This document shows positions 42,702-52,925 of a stretch of 64,000 bases of DNA, in pieces. The position numbers and the translations under genes were made by a program. The notes under the pieces are model-generated. The model was not told the DNA's origin, did not search any database, and was given only the letters and a program-made list of their open reading frames with translations. Numbering within the stretch: the first letter of the stretch is position 1; each line of letters opens with the position of its first letter. This DNA comes from Mnemiopsis leidyi (taxonomy: Eukaryota > Ctenophora > Tentaculata > Lobata > Bolinopsidae): the NCBI GenBank assembly GCA_000226015.1, contig JH152837.1, forward strand, positions 27,118 to 91,117, read 5' to 3'.

Positions 42702-44399
42702 CTATTCCACAAGGCTGTATAAAATTTTGAAACTGCCTCCATCTGCAACACAGAAAAAACGATCCACGAGATATTGCCTCTTTTCCAACGAATTTATCCA
42801 ACCTAACCAAGAAAGAGGAATTAAATTAAAGCTGTCAAAAATATCCAAACCAGTATACAATAAGTGCATTTGCTCTGCTCGAACTTGGTCGTGAAAATGA
42901 ACAGGTTCATTGCGATAATCTTTATCATCAGTACACAGTTTAATCTTCCACCATCCACAAGGTGCATCATTCGGTATTGTTTTAAGTATAAATCCACATT
43001 TACCAGGTAGAGTACAACTAGTTACAGACGGATGTTGGAAATAAAATATCAATTTCGATGATTGAGACAAGAAAGTGATCAAATGTTTACGGTCTGGATC
43101 TACACCAGTGATGATAACGTGCGTTCTGTCCAGCTCGGTTTGTTTGTAACAATATCTTTTGCATTCAAATCTGTATGACATTCCTTCCAAATGGGAATAA
43201 ATGCTCCAGTCAAAACTTTTCATGAACATAGGTAAAGGTGGCCAACATCGGCGCTTCATCAGGCTGTTGATACTTAAATGGAGTTCTTTGAAATTGAATT
43301 CTATTGAGCTATGCTCAAAATCAGGGTAGCAAGAAAAAATGAACCATGTCCAACAAGCCTCAATAGCCATAAACAAACTGGTAATGGATTTTGAATCGGT
43401 TAGCCATTCCATAAACTCTTTAAAATTCATTGTTATATCAATATCCTGGTATAAATTTGGAATGATATCACAACGTGAAGCAGTTGTGAATTCATCCTGC
43501 TTGACTATGGTGGTAGAAGAACTCTGGGCAGGAGTCTCTTCGGTGGAACTGTTAGAACGACAGGGTAGAATTTTCCCAGTTGCGATGTGTTGGTGGGATA
43601 ACATCTTTGCTGTAGACTGGCGATGTAAATCCAAAGTCCATCTTAACTGATCATTAGGGAGTTCTCTCAAAACGTCAAACAACTCATTGAACAAGGCTCC
43701 GTTGTTCTCTTGGCAAATGTGAAGCTCGGAGTTATCGAGAAGATATTTACAATAGACAGGAAGACTTGGACCCTGTATTCTGAACATTTCTGAAAGCTGA
43801 TTTACTAAGGTTTGTACAACAATGTTCACATCACTCCCAGCTAGTTCTATTACAGCGTCTAATTTCTTTGTTGATAATCTCTCAGCATTCTCCAAATATT
43901 TCTCTAAAAACTGCTGCTTCCATTTCAAACTTTCTATCTTTTTTACAGTTGTTTTTAGAAAATCTTTCATTTTCAAATTTTCATACACAAAACCCGCCTC
44001 TTCAAACAGAAAAAGTAGTTCTCTATACGATCCAGATGTAACAGAATCAGCAAGGTCAGTAAAATACTCAGAACACTTAGTAACCAACCAGGCCACCTCA
44101 AACACATTCGCCATCTTGTTGATATCCCGGAATATTGCCCTGTTTATTCCCATAGCAGTTCCCGAGTAAGCAGAGTCCACGAACATCTGAACTGCAGCCT
44201 CACTGAACTCCAACATGTCCACACTGGTCATGTGAAGGGTTGTGGTCATGTGATCAATCACGCGACTGTTGAAAGAGAGGATCACAGAACTAGCCCACAC
44301 TTCACCTCCATCATTGGTGTTCAGTTTCAGATTGTTGTGGGATGGAGATTCTCTTAGACGTCTCCCAAAGTCCATCGGTACTTTCACCTCGGGTGCCAT
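42702..44399 (-). CDS. BTB-domain protein, type A (gene 1)
   Basis: Intronless, 565 codons, starting MAPEVKVPMDFGRRLRESPS. Residues about 15-115 form a BTB/POZ domain: LKLNTNDGGEVWASSVILSF, then EAAVQMFVDSAYSG, then a helical end at VAWLVTKCSEYF. A BACK-like helical stretch follows to about residue 260 (FLFEEAGFVYENLKMKDFL). The linker is Ser/Thr-rich. The C-terminal 230 residues hold a family-specific domain with HVIITGVDPDRKHLITFLSQ, PSVTSCTLPGKCGFILKT and NEPVHFHDQVRAEQMH. BTB proteins often act as Cullin-3 adaptors, with the C-terminal part binding substrate; that role is inferred. It is not kelch, MATH or zinc-finger type. It shares 3' flank (GCACAATTCTGCCCCGAGG) with gene 3 of the array at 47232, its closest relative. 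Confidence 0.85.
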   Translation of the reverse strand: MAPEVKVPMDFGRRLRESPSHNNLKLNTNDGGEVWASSVILSFNSRVIDHMTTTLHMTSVDMLEFSEAAVQMFVDSAYSGTAMGINRAIFRDINKMANVFEVAWLVTKCSEYFTDLADSVTSGSYRELLFLFEEAGFVYENLKMKDFLKTTVKKIESLKWKQQFLEKYLENAERLSTKKLDAVIELAGSDVNIVVQTLVNQLSEMFRIQGPSLPVYCKYLLDNSELHICQENNGALFNELFDVLRELPNDQLRWTLDLHRQSTAKMLSHQHIATGKILPCRSNSSTEETPAQSSSTTIVKQDEFTTASRCDIIPNLYQDIDITMNFKEFMEWLTDSKSITSLFMAIEACWTWFIFSCYPDFEHSSIEFNFKELHLSINSLMKRRCWPPLPMFMKSFDWSIYSHLEGMSYRFECKRYCYKQTELDRTHVIITGVDPDRKHLITFLSQSSKLIFYFQHPSVTSCTLPGKCGFILKTIPNDAPCGWWKIKLCTDDKDYRNEPVHFHDQVRAEQMHLLYTGLDIFDSFNLIPLSWLGWINSLEKRQYLVDRFFCVADGGSFKILYSLVE

Positions 44400-45300
44400 C
44401 GTATTCTAGCTTCAAACAGTGGTATTAGTAAGCTAATGTTAAAACTATCAGAGGCAGGCTAGGGTGCCGTCAGTTAAAAGAATCCCAACTCTTGCAGATT
44501 GATAGGTTTATAGTCCCTTTACGTCGCTACAGCCTACAACTACAATAAGGTAATTTGTGCAGTAATTTTAATAACTAATTAAGGACATAAGGAGTTGACT
44601 AGTGTGCAAGTTCAGTAAAGATTAAACTGTACAAAAAGGTCGGCAGAAAAATAATATCTCATAATCGAAATTACTTCCTGTATTATAAATACTGTGATGA
44701 ATGCATCGAAGATCATACAATAATTTATTATATATGATCTCTAAACGATAATATTTTATATAATACAGCCAAGATAACAATCATCCTTAACATAAGTCTG
44801 TATCTTTCTTGGATATCGGCATTCGGTTAAAATATAAACTTTAAAAGATAATATAATACAGATATAATACAGATATAAAAGCCAAGATAACCATCATGAG
44901 TTCTTATCCTTCTTGGGTATCGGCCAAACTAAAATTGAGTTGGCAATCATGGAAGATCTGTATAATCTAAAAGCTTAAAATTTCAAAACTTACTCCCAGC
45001 GGAACTCATCAATTAAAATTATGTCTAGCTTTACTTAATTTGTACACTAAAGTTGCACCTTCAAGTTTGAGAATTAAACTGGAAACTCTTAATCTACGAC
45101 ATCAATGGGTATATAATTAATTAACGATTATCAACTCCTCTTGAAAACAAGTGATTATAAATTTTCAATTGATTACTAAGGATATTATATTTAGATATTG
45201 ATCAGAGCCACAAATTATATGCCCGGCTACAGATTGACTATCATGCGTAAAAAGTGCGTAATTTAACATCTAGTCATTAAATTTATAGGTAGTTTGTATT
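44400..45300. other. BTB intergenic spacer 1
   Basis: Shared with the spacers at 48900-49190 and 49800-50570 (AGCCAAGATAACAA and TTTCTTGGATATCGGC motifs; TCAACTCCTCTTGAAAA near 45130 and 50400). The spacers duplicated with the genes. No other feature. Confidence 0.5.
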
Positions 45301-45319
45301 TATGATGAACACCTATGTG

Positions 45320-46345
45320 TCATAATCTGTACAGTATCTTAAACCGACCGTCACTTCGCTGAAATCTCCTGTGCCAATCTTGTATCATATTTTCGTTCTT
45401 GATCCATGCTAACCAAGACAATGGGAGGAAATTCCAATGACAATAATTTAAAGATCTATCTACACCCCAGAAGAAAACATGCATGTTCTCTGCTCGAACA
45501 CTATCATGAAAATGTACAGGTTCATTAAGATAATCTTCCTTCATAGTACACAGTTCCAACCTCCACAAAACTGCATCACTAGGCACTGTTTTCAAGATAA
45601 ATCCACATTGACCAGGTAGATTACAGGAAGCAACAGACGGGTGTTTGAAGTGGAAGGTAAGTTTAGACGATTTGGACAATACATCAAGTTCCAGATTATA
45701 TGTACCCACACTATTGATGATAACGTATTGTTTGGTAATTTGAAATGGTAGCAAACAAAACCGACTGAAGTCAAAGTGATATGATCTCCATCTAAACCGT
45801 CTAAATTCGGCAGGCAACTTCGACCATCTTCGGCTTGCCATCATATCGGTAAGTTTTTTGAGCAAATCATCAGTGTTAAGAAAAACTGCTATTTCTTCGG
45901 AAACACAGTGTGTCTTGTAATTGCACCAAACACAGACTGCTTCAATAGCCAATAACAGACTAGTGACATGTTCTGACTCAGACAACCAGTTCAAGAGCTC
46001 CTTAAAAATCATACCCACTGCAAAATCATGGTAAAGATTTGGAACCATGTTTGAGTGGGTAGCTGTTGTGATACAATTTCGACTTACTTCAAGGCCAGAC
46101 CCTTTGCTTTTAAAAGAAGTCATTTCTGTAGAGCTGTCATATCTTGACAGTGTTTTTCTGTACATTTGCGGTGTAATTCCAGTGTCCATTTTAACTCACT
46201 ACTGGAAAGTTCTTTCAAAATATCAAACAACTCGTTAAACAAATCTCTATATTTTGCATTCTGACACAAATGGAGCTCTGTCAAGAAGATATTTACAATA
46301 AACAGGAAGACTTGGACCCTGTATTCTGAACATTTCAAACTGCGA
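45320..46345 (-). pseudogene. BTB-family type B pseudogene lacking the BTB domain
   Basis: 45320-46189 is open and encodes the type B C-terminal region (PNLYHDFAVGMIFKELLNWL; YVIINSVGTYNLELDVLSKS; CNLPGQCGFILKT; NEPVHFHDSVRAENMHVFFW). Upstream the match continues in other frames (ELHLCQ; DLFNELFDIL), with at least two frame changes. At MFRIQGPSLP it jumps directly to sequence homologous to the 5' flank of gene 3 of the array. About 230 codons covering BTB and BACK-like parts are therefore deleted. It could only give a truncated protein. Confidence 0.75.
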
Positions 46346-46985
46346 TATTAGTAAGCTAAAATCAAAACTATCAGGGGCAGGCTAGGGTGCCGTCAGTTGA
46401 AAAGAATTCCAACTTTCACAGATTGATAGGTTTATTATAGTCCCTATACATAAGGGTTAGCCGGGAAAGTGGATCAACTGATCCTAACTCAGTGTCCAAT
46501 CATCATTGCATATTCCTTACGTGCACCAAAGGGTTCACCTTCATTTCCAAGTGATAATGTGACTGTGTTAAACAAGCTTGAAAACAAAATCATGTTCGAG
46601 AGGATCAGGTTAGCTTAGTCAGCATTTATAATGTCACATACCCTCTGGGGCATTACTGCAACCAGTCTCCAAGCTTACGGCATTGATACAACAAGAAACA
46701 AACAAACACAGACACATACCAAATGGAATTGAGGCCCACTAGCTAGTTTAGAAAGGGACTGAGTACTGGTTCAACTTAGGTCGGTCAATTAAAAGATGCC
46801 TTTTCGATCTCTACTTCGGCACAGATGAAAGCATGTTTTTGAACGCTAATTATGCTACTAAAACTTGATAAGTCAAAATGAATGCATCTAGGCTGGCAAG
46901 GTCCTAGATCACGACTGCCAGGTCTGACATCAGTTTTGTGATAAGGGTCACGTACCCTCGCGTCCCGCAATAAACCCTCGCGTCC
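46340..46985. repeat. Spacer with dispersed repeat copy 2
   Basis: 46450-46620 matches the repeat at 19090-19270. 46350-46450 matches the flank upstream of BTB gene 3 of the array (CAGGGGCAGGCTAGGGTGCC). The rest is unrecognised. Confidence 0.55.
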
Positions 46986-46987
46986 TG

Positions 46988-47075
46988 CTCAGGTTTAAGC
47001 CTGAGAATGACAACTCGTGCGCTTTTCGCACTCGTAGTTTTCTATTAGATAGAACCCGCTGTGCGGGTTCTATCT
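46988..47075. repeat. Cluster of three hairpins
   Basis: Hairpins in order: CTCAGG / CCTGAG at 46988-47005; an imperfect pair around CTCGTGCGC and GCACTCG at about 47013-47038; and a perfect 13-bp stem AGATAGAACCCGC with 3-bp loop at 47047-47075. They are more GC-rich than the surroundings. Compare 49199-49377. Confidence 0.65.
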
Positions 47076-47231
47076 CAAATAGATAACTTTGCACGGCGTG
47101 TCTATGTATTGTATAGCACAATTCTGCCCCGAGGCCACGGTTAATTTCTAGTCACCAATAGGGCATTAAGGCAAGACGGCCCCTATTGCATAAGACTGTA
47201 TAAAATTTTAAAGCTGCCTCCATGTTCAAGA

Positions 47232-48869
47232 TTAAAAAAAATAATCCACGAAACATTGCCTCTGTGTTGACGAATTTATCCATGCTAACCAAGAAAGAGG
47301 AAATAAGTCCAAGGCGTCAGAAAAATCTATATCATTATACAATAAGTGCATGTTCTCTGCTCGAAATTGGTCGTGAAAGTGAACAGGTTCACCGTGATAA
47401 TCTTTATCATCAGTACACAGTTTTAACTTCCACAATACACAAGGTGCATCATTCGGTATTGTTTTAAGTATAAATCCACATTTACCAGGTAGAGTACAAC
47501 TATTTACAGACGGATGTTGGAAATAAAATATCAATTTCGATGATTGAGACAAGAAAGTGATCAAATGTTTACGGTCTGGATCTACACCAGTGATGATAAC
47601 GTGCGTTCTGTCCAGCTCAGTTTGTTGGAAACAAAATCTTGTCCAGTTCAAATTGTATAACATTTCCTCCGGTGAAGAATGAAAGCTCCAGTCAAAATTG
47701 TTCATGATCATAGGTAAAGGTGGCCACCCTCGGCGCTTCATCAGGCTGTTAATACTTGAATGGAGTCTTTCGAAATGGGGGTAAGAATAATTGGGAGAAC
47801 AATTGCACCAGGTCCAACATGCCTCAATAGCCATCAACAAACTGGTAATGGATTTTGAGTTGGTTAGCCATTCCTTAAACTGTTCAAAATCCATTGTTAT
47901 ATCAATATAATGGTATAAATTTGGAATGATATCACAACGTGAAGCATTTGTGAAGTTATCCTGCTTGACTATGGTGGCAGAGGAACTCTGGGGAGGATTT
48001 TCCTCTGTTGAACGGTAAGAACAAGAGGGTCTTGATACAACTTTTCCCGTTGCGGTCTGTTGTTGGGATAACATTTTTGCTGTAGACTGGCGATGTAGAT
48101 CCAACGTCCATCTTAACTGCTCGTTAGGGAGTTCTCTCAAAACGTCAAACAACTCATTGAACAAGGCTCCGTTGTTCTCTTGACAAATGTGAAGCTCGGA
48201 GTTGTCAAGAAGATATTTACAATAAACAGGAAGACTTGGACCCTGTATTCTGAACATTTCTGACAGCTGATTTACTAAGGTTTGTACAACAATGTCTACA
48301 TCACTCCCAGCTAGTTCTATTACAGTGTCTAACTTCTTTGTTGAAAATCTCTCAGCATTCTCCAAATATTTGTCTAAAAACTGCTTCTTCCATTTCAAAC
48401 TTTCTATTTTTTTTACAGTTGTGTTTAGAAAATCTTTCATTTTCAAATTTTCATGAACAAAAGCCGCCTCTTCAAACAGAAAAAATAGTTCTGCATACGA
48501 TCCGGATGTAACAGAATTAGTAAGTTCCGTGAAATAATCAGAACACTTTGACACCAACCAGGCCACTTCAAACACATTCGCCATCTTGTTCATATCCCTG
48601 AATATTTCCCTGTTTATTCCCTCAGCAGTTCCAGAGTAAGCAGAGTCTACAAACATCTGAACTGCAGCCTCACTGAACTCCAACATGTCCACACTGGTCA
48701 TGTGAAGAGTTGTGGTCATGTGGTCAATGACCGGACTGTTGAATGAGAGGATCACTGAGCTGGCAAGCACTTCTTTTCCCTCATTGGTGTTCAGTTTCAG
48801 GTTGTTGTGGGACGGAGATTCTCTTAGTTGCCTCCCAAAGTCCATTGGTACTTTTACTCTAGGTGCCAT
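47232..48869 (-). CDS. BTB-domain protein, type A (gene 3 of the array)
   Basis: Intronless, 545 codons, starting MAPRVKVPMDFGRQLRESPS. The layout is as in gene 1: BTB (about 15-115), BACK-like helices, Ser-rich linker and the type A C-terminal domain (HVIITGVDPDRKHLITFLSQ; CTLPGKCGFILKT). It is close to gene 1 throughout but is shorter by about 20 residues, mainly in the PHFERLHSS region and at the C-terminal end (DYFF then stop). Both coding and flanking sequence resemble gene 1, indicating duplication of a block that also carried a type B gene. A Cullin-3 adaptor role is possible but unproven. Confidence 0.85.
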   Translation of the reverse strand: MAPRVKVPMDFGRQLRESPSHNNLKLNTNEGKEVLASSVILSFNSPVIDHMTTTLHMTSVDMLEFSEAAVQMFVDSAYSGTAEGINREIFRDMNKMANVFEVAWLVSKCSDYFTELTNSVTSGSYAELFFLFEEAAFVHENLKMKDFLNTTVKKIESLKWKKQFLDKYLENAERFSTKKLDTVIELAGSDVDIVVQTLVNQLSEMFRIQGPSLPVYCKYLLDNSELHICQENNGALFNELFDVLRELPNEQLRWTLDLHRQSTAKMLSQQQTATGKVVSRPSCSYRSTEENPPQSSSATIVKQDNFTNASRCDIIPNLYHYIDITMDFEQFKEWLTNSKSITSLLMAIEACWTWCNCSPNYSYPHFERLHSSINSLMKRRGWPPLPMIMNNFDWSFHSSPEEMLYNLNWTRFCFQQTELDRTHVIITGVDPDRKHLITFLSQSSKLIFYFQHPSVNSCTLPGKCGFILKTIPNDAPCVLWKLKLCTDDKDYHGEPVHFHDQFRAENMHLLYNDIDFSDALDLFPLSWLAWINSSTQRQCFVDYFF

Positions 48870-49196
48870 TCTAGCTCCAAACTGCGATAATAGTAAGCTA
48901 AAATAAGAACTATCAGGGGCAGGCTAGGGTGCCGTCATTTGAAAAGAATTCCAACTTTCACAGATTGATAGGTTTATAGTCCCTTAACTTTCCTACTACT
49001 ACAATTAAGCAATTTGTGTAGTGATTTTTAAAACTAATTAAGGACGGAAGGAGCTGACAAGAATGTGAGTTCAATGAAGACTAAACATTACAAATAGGTA
49101 GAGCATACATTACTCATGTTCGAAATTACATCTTAAACCATCAAAACTTTGATGAATACATCGAAGATTATACAATTTAAACATGTAATATTTATA
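48870..49196. other. BTB intergenic spacer 2
   Basis: Homologous to the 5' flank of gene 1 (44400-44700). It probably includes the promoter of gene 3. No distinct motif can be supported. Confidence 0.45.
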
Positions 49197-49380
49197 ATAA
49201 CATAAACACGACACGCGAAGAGGTTTAAATAACAGACCATCCCGCTAGCACGGGATGGGATGACAAACACATACTAGTGCGCGAAGCGCGCGAGTATGTG
49301 TTTTAATGGTGTAACCTCGAGGCGTCAGCCGAGGGGTTACACTTATTTACCTTTGCGTGTTGAGTTGTTTATGTATTATA
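49197..49380. mobile_element. Cruciform element: inverted ends enclosing three hairpins
   Basis: Outer arms of about 30 bp (CATAAACAC then ACACGCGAAG then TAAATAA) at about 49201-49230 recur inverted with gaps at about 49345-49375. Inside are three stem-loops: CCATCCCG / CGGGATGG at 49237-49258; AAACACATACT / AGTATGTGTTT at 49265-49303 with an inner GCGCG / CGCGC; and GTGTAACCTCG with its near-inverse at 49309-49342. The whole can fold as a cloverleaf. It is GC-rich in an AT-rich spacer. No protein is encoded. Confidence 0.6.
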
Positions 49381-50914
49381 AATGTCTCCGGGAGTTCGAA
49401 AAGGGATCAAAGTGGTTGCCGCCATATTGACTGATATTGTATTTGTTGCAGAATGGACAATATACTGATATGTATGCAATATAGAAATACTTGACATACC
49501 ACTTGACATGCACGTAGTACCCATGTGACGTGCCCACGTAGTATCACGTGAATGCGCGTCACGGTGTGAGAGAGCATTATTGCACGATTTCACTAGTATC
49601 CTACATGCAATACACGGAATGTGTCCGACCGTATGATTAAGTGACAGCTGGATAAACTTCAGTATCAGCTTACACTGTGCTGGGTTTATCAAGTTTGGTC
49701 TGGGTTTATAAAGTTAACGGGGAGAGATTTATCTGGTGTGGTGAGGTTTATCGGTATATCTGGGATCCCGCTACAGCAACTGTATCCCGCGTCGAAATCC
49801 CGGATATATTTATATAAGATAATACTTAACATAATGCAGCCAAGATAACAACCATCCTCAACTTAAGTCCTTATCTTTCTTCGATATCGGCTAAACTGAA
49901 ATTGAGTTGGCAATCATAGAAGATCAGTATAATCTGAACGCCTATAATTTCAAAAGTTACTCCCAGCAAAACTGATCATCAAATATTGGATTTTAGAACG
50001 ACTGGTCTTGAGCAATGAGACGAACCAATTTGTGTAAAAGTGTATAAATTTAATTCATCAGCACTTTATAATAACATTGCCTGAAATCAATAACTTTTAA
50101 AATACAATTTTACCGTGAATTTCTAACAATCATATAGAATTCTCATCAAATAATCAAAAGTTATAAACTGTTAGTAACGGAAGGAATAAAATGATATCGG
50201 ATGGTATAAAAAGTTTCCATCAACTTATGTGAGTGTTGAATATAGAAAAATGCTTGACTTTAAACTGATTAAGTAGAATTATGTTTCGTTATACTTAATT
50301 TGTATACCTACCAAAGTTGCACCTTCGAGTCTGAGAATTAAACTCCCAATATATGACATGGATATTTTATGCAATGGATATTTATTTACTTAACGATTAT
50401 CAACTCCTCTTGAAAAAAGTGATTAGTAATTTTCAATTGATTACTAAGCACATCATATTAGGATATTTATCAGAGCCACAAATCTTATGCAGATATAGCC
50501 CAGCTACAGATTTACTATCATCTCTGCAGCTGTGTCACAAATAAAAGTTTATTTCACATACAGTTCATTCATAATGATAGTTATTATACTATATATACCC
50601 ATAAAAATATTATTTTTCAAAAACTGCACTGAAGAAATTTATATGATCTAGGTTTAAAGAGAATAAGGTGGTTTAAAAAGTGCATGGTTTAAAAAGTGCA
50701 TGGTAACTGTTGGAAGTATTAAAAGAGTTTTAATACTTTCAACAACTACTATTAAATAAAAAATTTGAGTGTTCGATTCTGATGAAGCTGTTGTAACAGG
50801 AAAATGGATCAATCTACAATATTACGTTCTCCATTCATTAACCAACTACATGAGCCGAGAAGAACTATTCAAATTTAATTAGTACTTAAGTTTGAATCTA
50901 TGGATCAAAAGCAG
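49381..50914. other. BTB intergenic spacer 3
   Basis: 49800-50570 repeats parts of the 44750-45300 spacer. The rest has no feature I can support. Confidence 0.45.
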
Positions 50915-52561
50915 TTATGTGTCATCATTTGTTAACTTATACAGTATCTTAAACCGACTGTCACGTCGCAAAGGTGCACTGCGCCAATTTTTTATCATAT
51001 TTTCGTTCCTGATCCAAGCTAACCAAGTCAATGGGAAGAATACTAACGTATTATCACTAAATGATAAATGTGTACCAACGAAGAAAACATGCATGTTCTC
51101 TGCTCGAACACTATCATGAAAATGTACAGGTTCATTAAGATAATCTTCCTTCTTAGTACACAGTTCCAACCTCCACAACACTGCATCACTTGGCACTGTT
51201 TTTAATATAAATCCACATTGACCTGGTAGATTACAGGAAGCAACAGACGGATGTTTGAAGTGGAAGGTAAGTTTAGACGATTTAGACAAAACATCAAGTT
51301 CCAGATTATACGTACGCACACTATTGATGATAACGTATTGTTTGCTACTCTGAGATGGTTGCAAACAAAACTGACTCAAATCAAAGTTATATGATCTCCA
51401 TCTAAACCGTCTAAATTCGGCAGGCAACTTCGACCATCTTCGGCTAGCCATCATATCGGTAAGTTTTTGGAGCAAATCATCAGTGTCAGGAAGTATTAGT
51501 TTTTTTTCGGAAACACAGTGTGCCCTGTAATAGCACCAAACACAGGCTGCTTCAATAGCCAATAACAGACTAGTGACATGCTCTGACTCAGACAACCAGT
51601 TCAAGAGCTCCTTAAAAGTCATACCCACTGCAAAATCATGGTAAAGATTTGGAACCATGTTTGAGTGGGTAGCTGTTGTGATACAATTTCGACTAACTTC
51701 AAGGCCAGACCCTTTGCCTGTAAAAGAAGTCACTTCTGTAGTGTTGTCATATCCCGACAGTGTTTTTTCAGTACATTTGCGGTATAATCCCAGTGTCCAT
51801 TTTGACTCACTACTAGGAAGTTCTTTCAAAATATCAAACAACTCGTTAAACAAATCTCTATTGTTTGCCTTCTGACACAAATGGAGCTCTGAGTTGTCGA
51901 GAAGATATTTACAATAGACAGGAAGACTTGGGCCCTGTATTCTGAACATTTCTGACAGCTGATTTACTAAGGTTTGTACAACAATGTTTACATCACTCCC
52001 AGCTAGTTCTATTACAGTGTCTAACTTCTTTGTTGAAAATCTCTCAGCATTCTCCAAATATTTGTCTAAAAACTGCTGCTTCCATTTCAAACTTTCTATC
52101 TTTTTTACAGATGTGTTTAGAAAATCTTTCATTTTCAAATTTTCATAAACAAAACCCGCCTCTTCAAACAGAAAAAGTAGTTCTGTATACGATCCAGATG
52201 TAACAGAATTAACAAGGCCAGTAAAATACTCAGAACACTTTGATACCAACCAGGCCACCTCAAATATATTCGCCATCTTGTTAATATCCCTGAATATTTC
52301 CCTGTTTATTCCCTCAGCAGTTCCCGAGTAAGCAGAGTCCACGAACATCTGAACTGCTGCCTCACTGAACTCCAACATGTCCACACTGGTCATGTGAAGG
52401 GTTGTGGTCATGTGGTCAATCACGTGACTATTGAAAGAGAGGATCACAGAACTAGCCCACACTTCACCTCCATCATTGGTGTTCAGTTTCAGATTGTTGT
52501 GAGATGGAGATTCTCTTAGACGTCTCCCAAAGTCCATCGGTACTTCCACTTCGGGTGCCAT
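50915..52561 (-). CDS. BTB-domain protein, type B (gene 4 of the array)
   Basis: Intronless. I chose the ATG at 52561 (MAPEVEVPMDFGRRL) because genes 1 and 3 start there; the frame is open to an earlier ATG at 52609. Length is 548 codons. The N-terminal half (BTB and BACK-like region, to about residue 220) is almost identical to type A genes. The C-terminal half is the type B version: LFNELFDILKELPSSE, PNLYHDFAVGMTFKELLNWL, YVIINSVRTYNLELDVLSKS, CNLPGQCGFILKT and NEPVHFHDSVRAENMH. The switch falls near SELHLCQ. It is the only intact type B gene here. The molecular role is inferred only from the BTB domain. Confidence 0.85.
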   Translation of the reverse strand: MAPEVEVPMDFGRRLRESPSHNNLKLNTNDGGEVWASSVILSFNSHVIDHMTTTLHMTSVDMLEFSEAAVQMFVDSAYSGTAEGINREIFRDINKMANIFEVAWLVSKCSEYFTGLVNSVTSGSYTELLFLFEEAGFVYENLKMKDFLNTSVKKIESLKWKQQFLDKYLENAERFSTKKLDTVIELAGSDVNIVVQTLVNQLSEMFRIQGPSLPVYCKYLLDNSELHLCQKANNRDLFNELFDILKELPSSESKWTLGLYRKCTEKTLSGYDNTTEVTSFTGKGSGLEVSRNCITTATHSNMVPNLYHDFAVGMTFKELLNWLSESEHVTSLLLAIEAACVWCYYRAHCVSEKKLILPDTDDLLQKLTDMMASRRWSKLPAEFRRFRWRSYNFDLSQFCLQPSQSSKQYVIINSVRTYNLELDVLSKSSKLTFHFKHPSVASCNLPGQCGFILKTVPSDAVLWRLELCTKKEDYLNEPVHFHDSVRAENMHVFFVGTHLSFSDNTLVFFPLTWLAWIRNENMIKNWRSAPLRRDSRFKILYKLTNDDT

Positions 52562-52564
52562 AAA

Positions 52565-52925
52565 GTCTGTGTTCACTCTGTTAAGTATTTCGTTATGTGT
52601 AAGACTCAATTTCCGAAAAGCAATGTTAATCTATTCTGTCACGATGAATAAAAACAGATTTTTCTATGAAACCATGAAAATAAACCAGAGGGATCATAAC
52701 ATGATAATATTTATTTTAAGTTTTTAAATTCTTATCTCGAAGTTTCGAGTGGAATTTTTCTAACTAGCATAAAAACAATTTTTATGAGAAGTTAATAAAT
52801 TATTGAATTAAGTTAAATTCATTCAACATTGTTCAGTTTCTCCAAACTCTTAGTTAAATTTTTCTGACCATACATATAAACAGTGCAAGTGCGTCTACAA
52901 AACTATCAAAATCGAGCAAATTCTC
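52565..52925. other. Spacer between IMMP2L and BTB gene 4
   Basis: AT-rich, no recognised feature. It contains the IMMP2L 3' flank and BTB gene 4 upstream region. Confidence 0.45.

Noticed and set aside
52562-52609. Sixteen extra N-terminal residues for BTB gene 4
   Set aside because: Genes 1 and 3 begin at the equivalent of 52561 (MAPxVxVPMDFG), so the longer start is probably 5' UTR.
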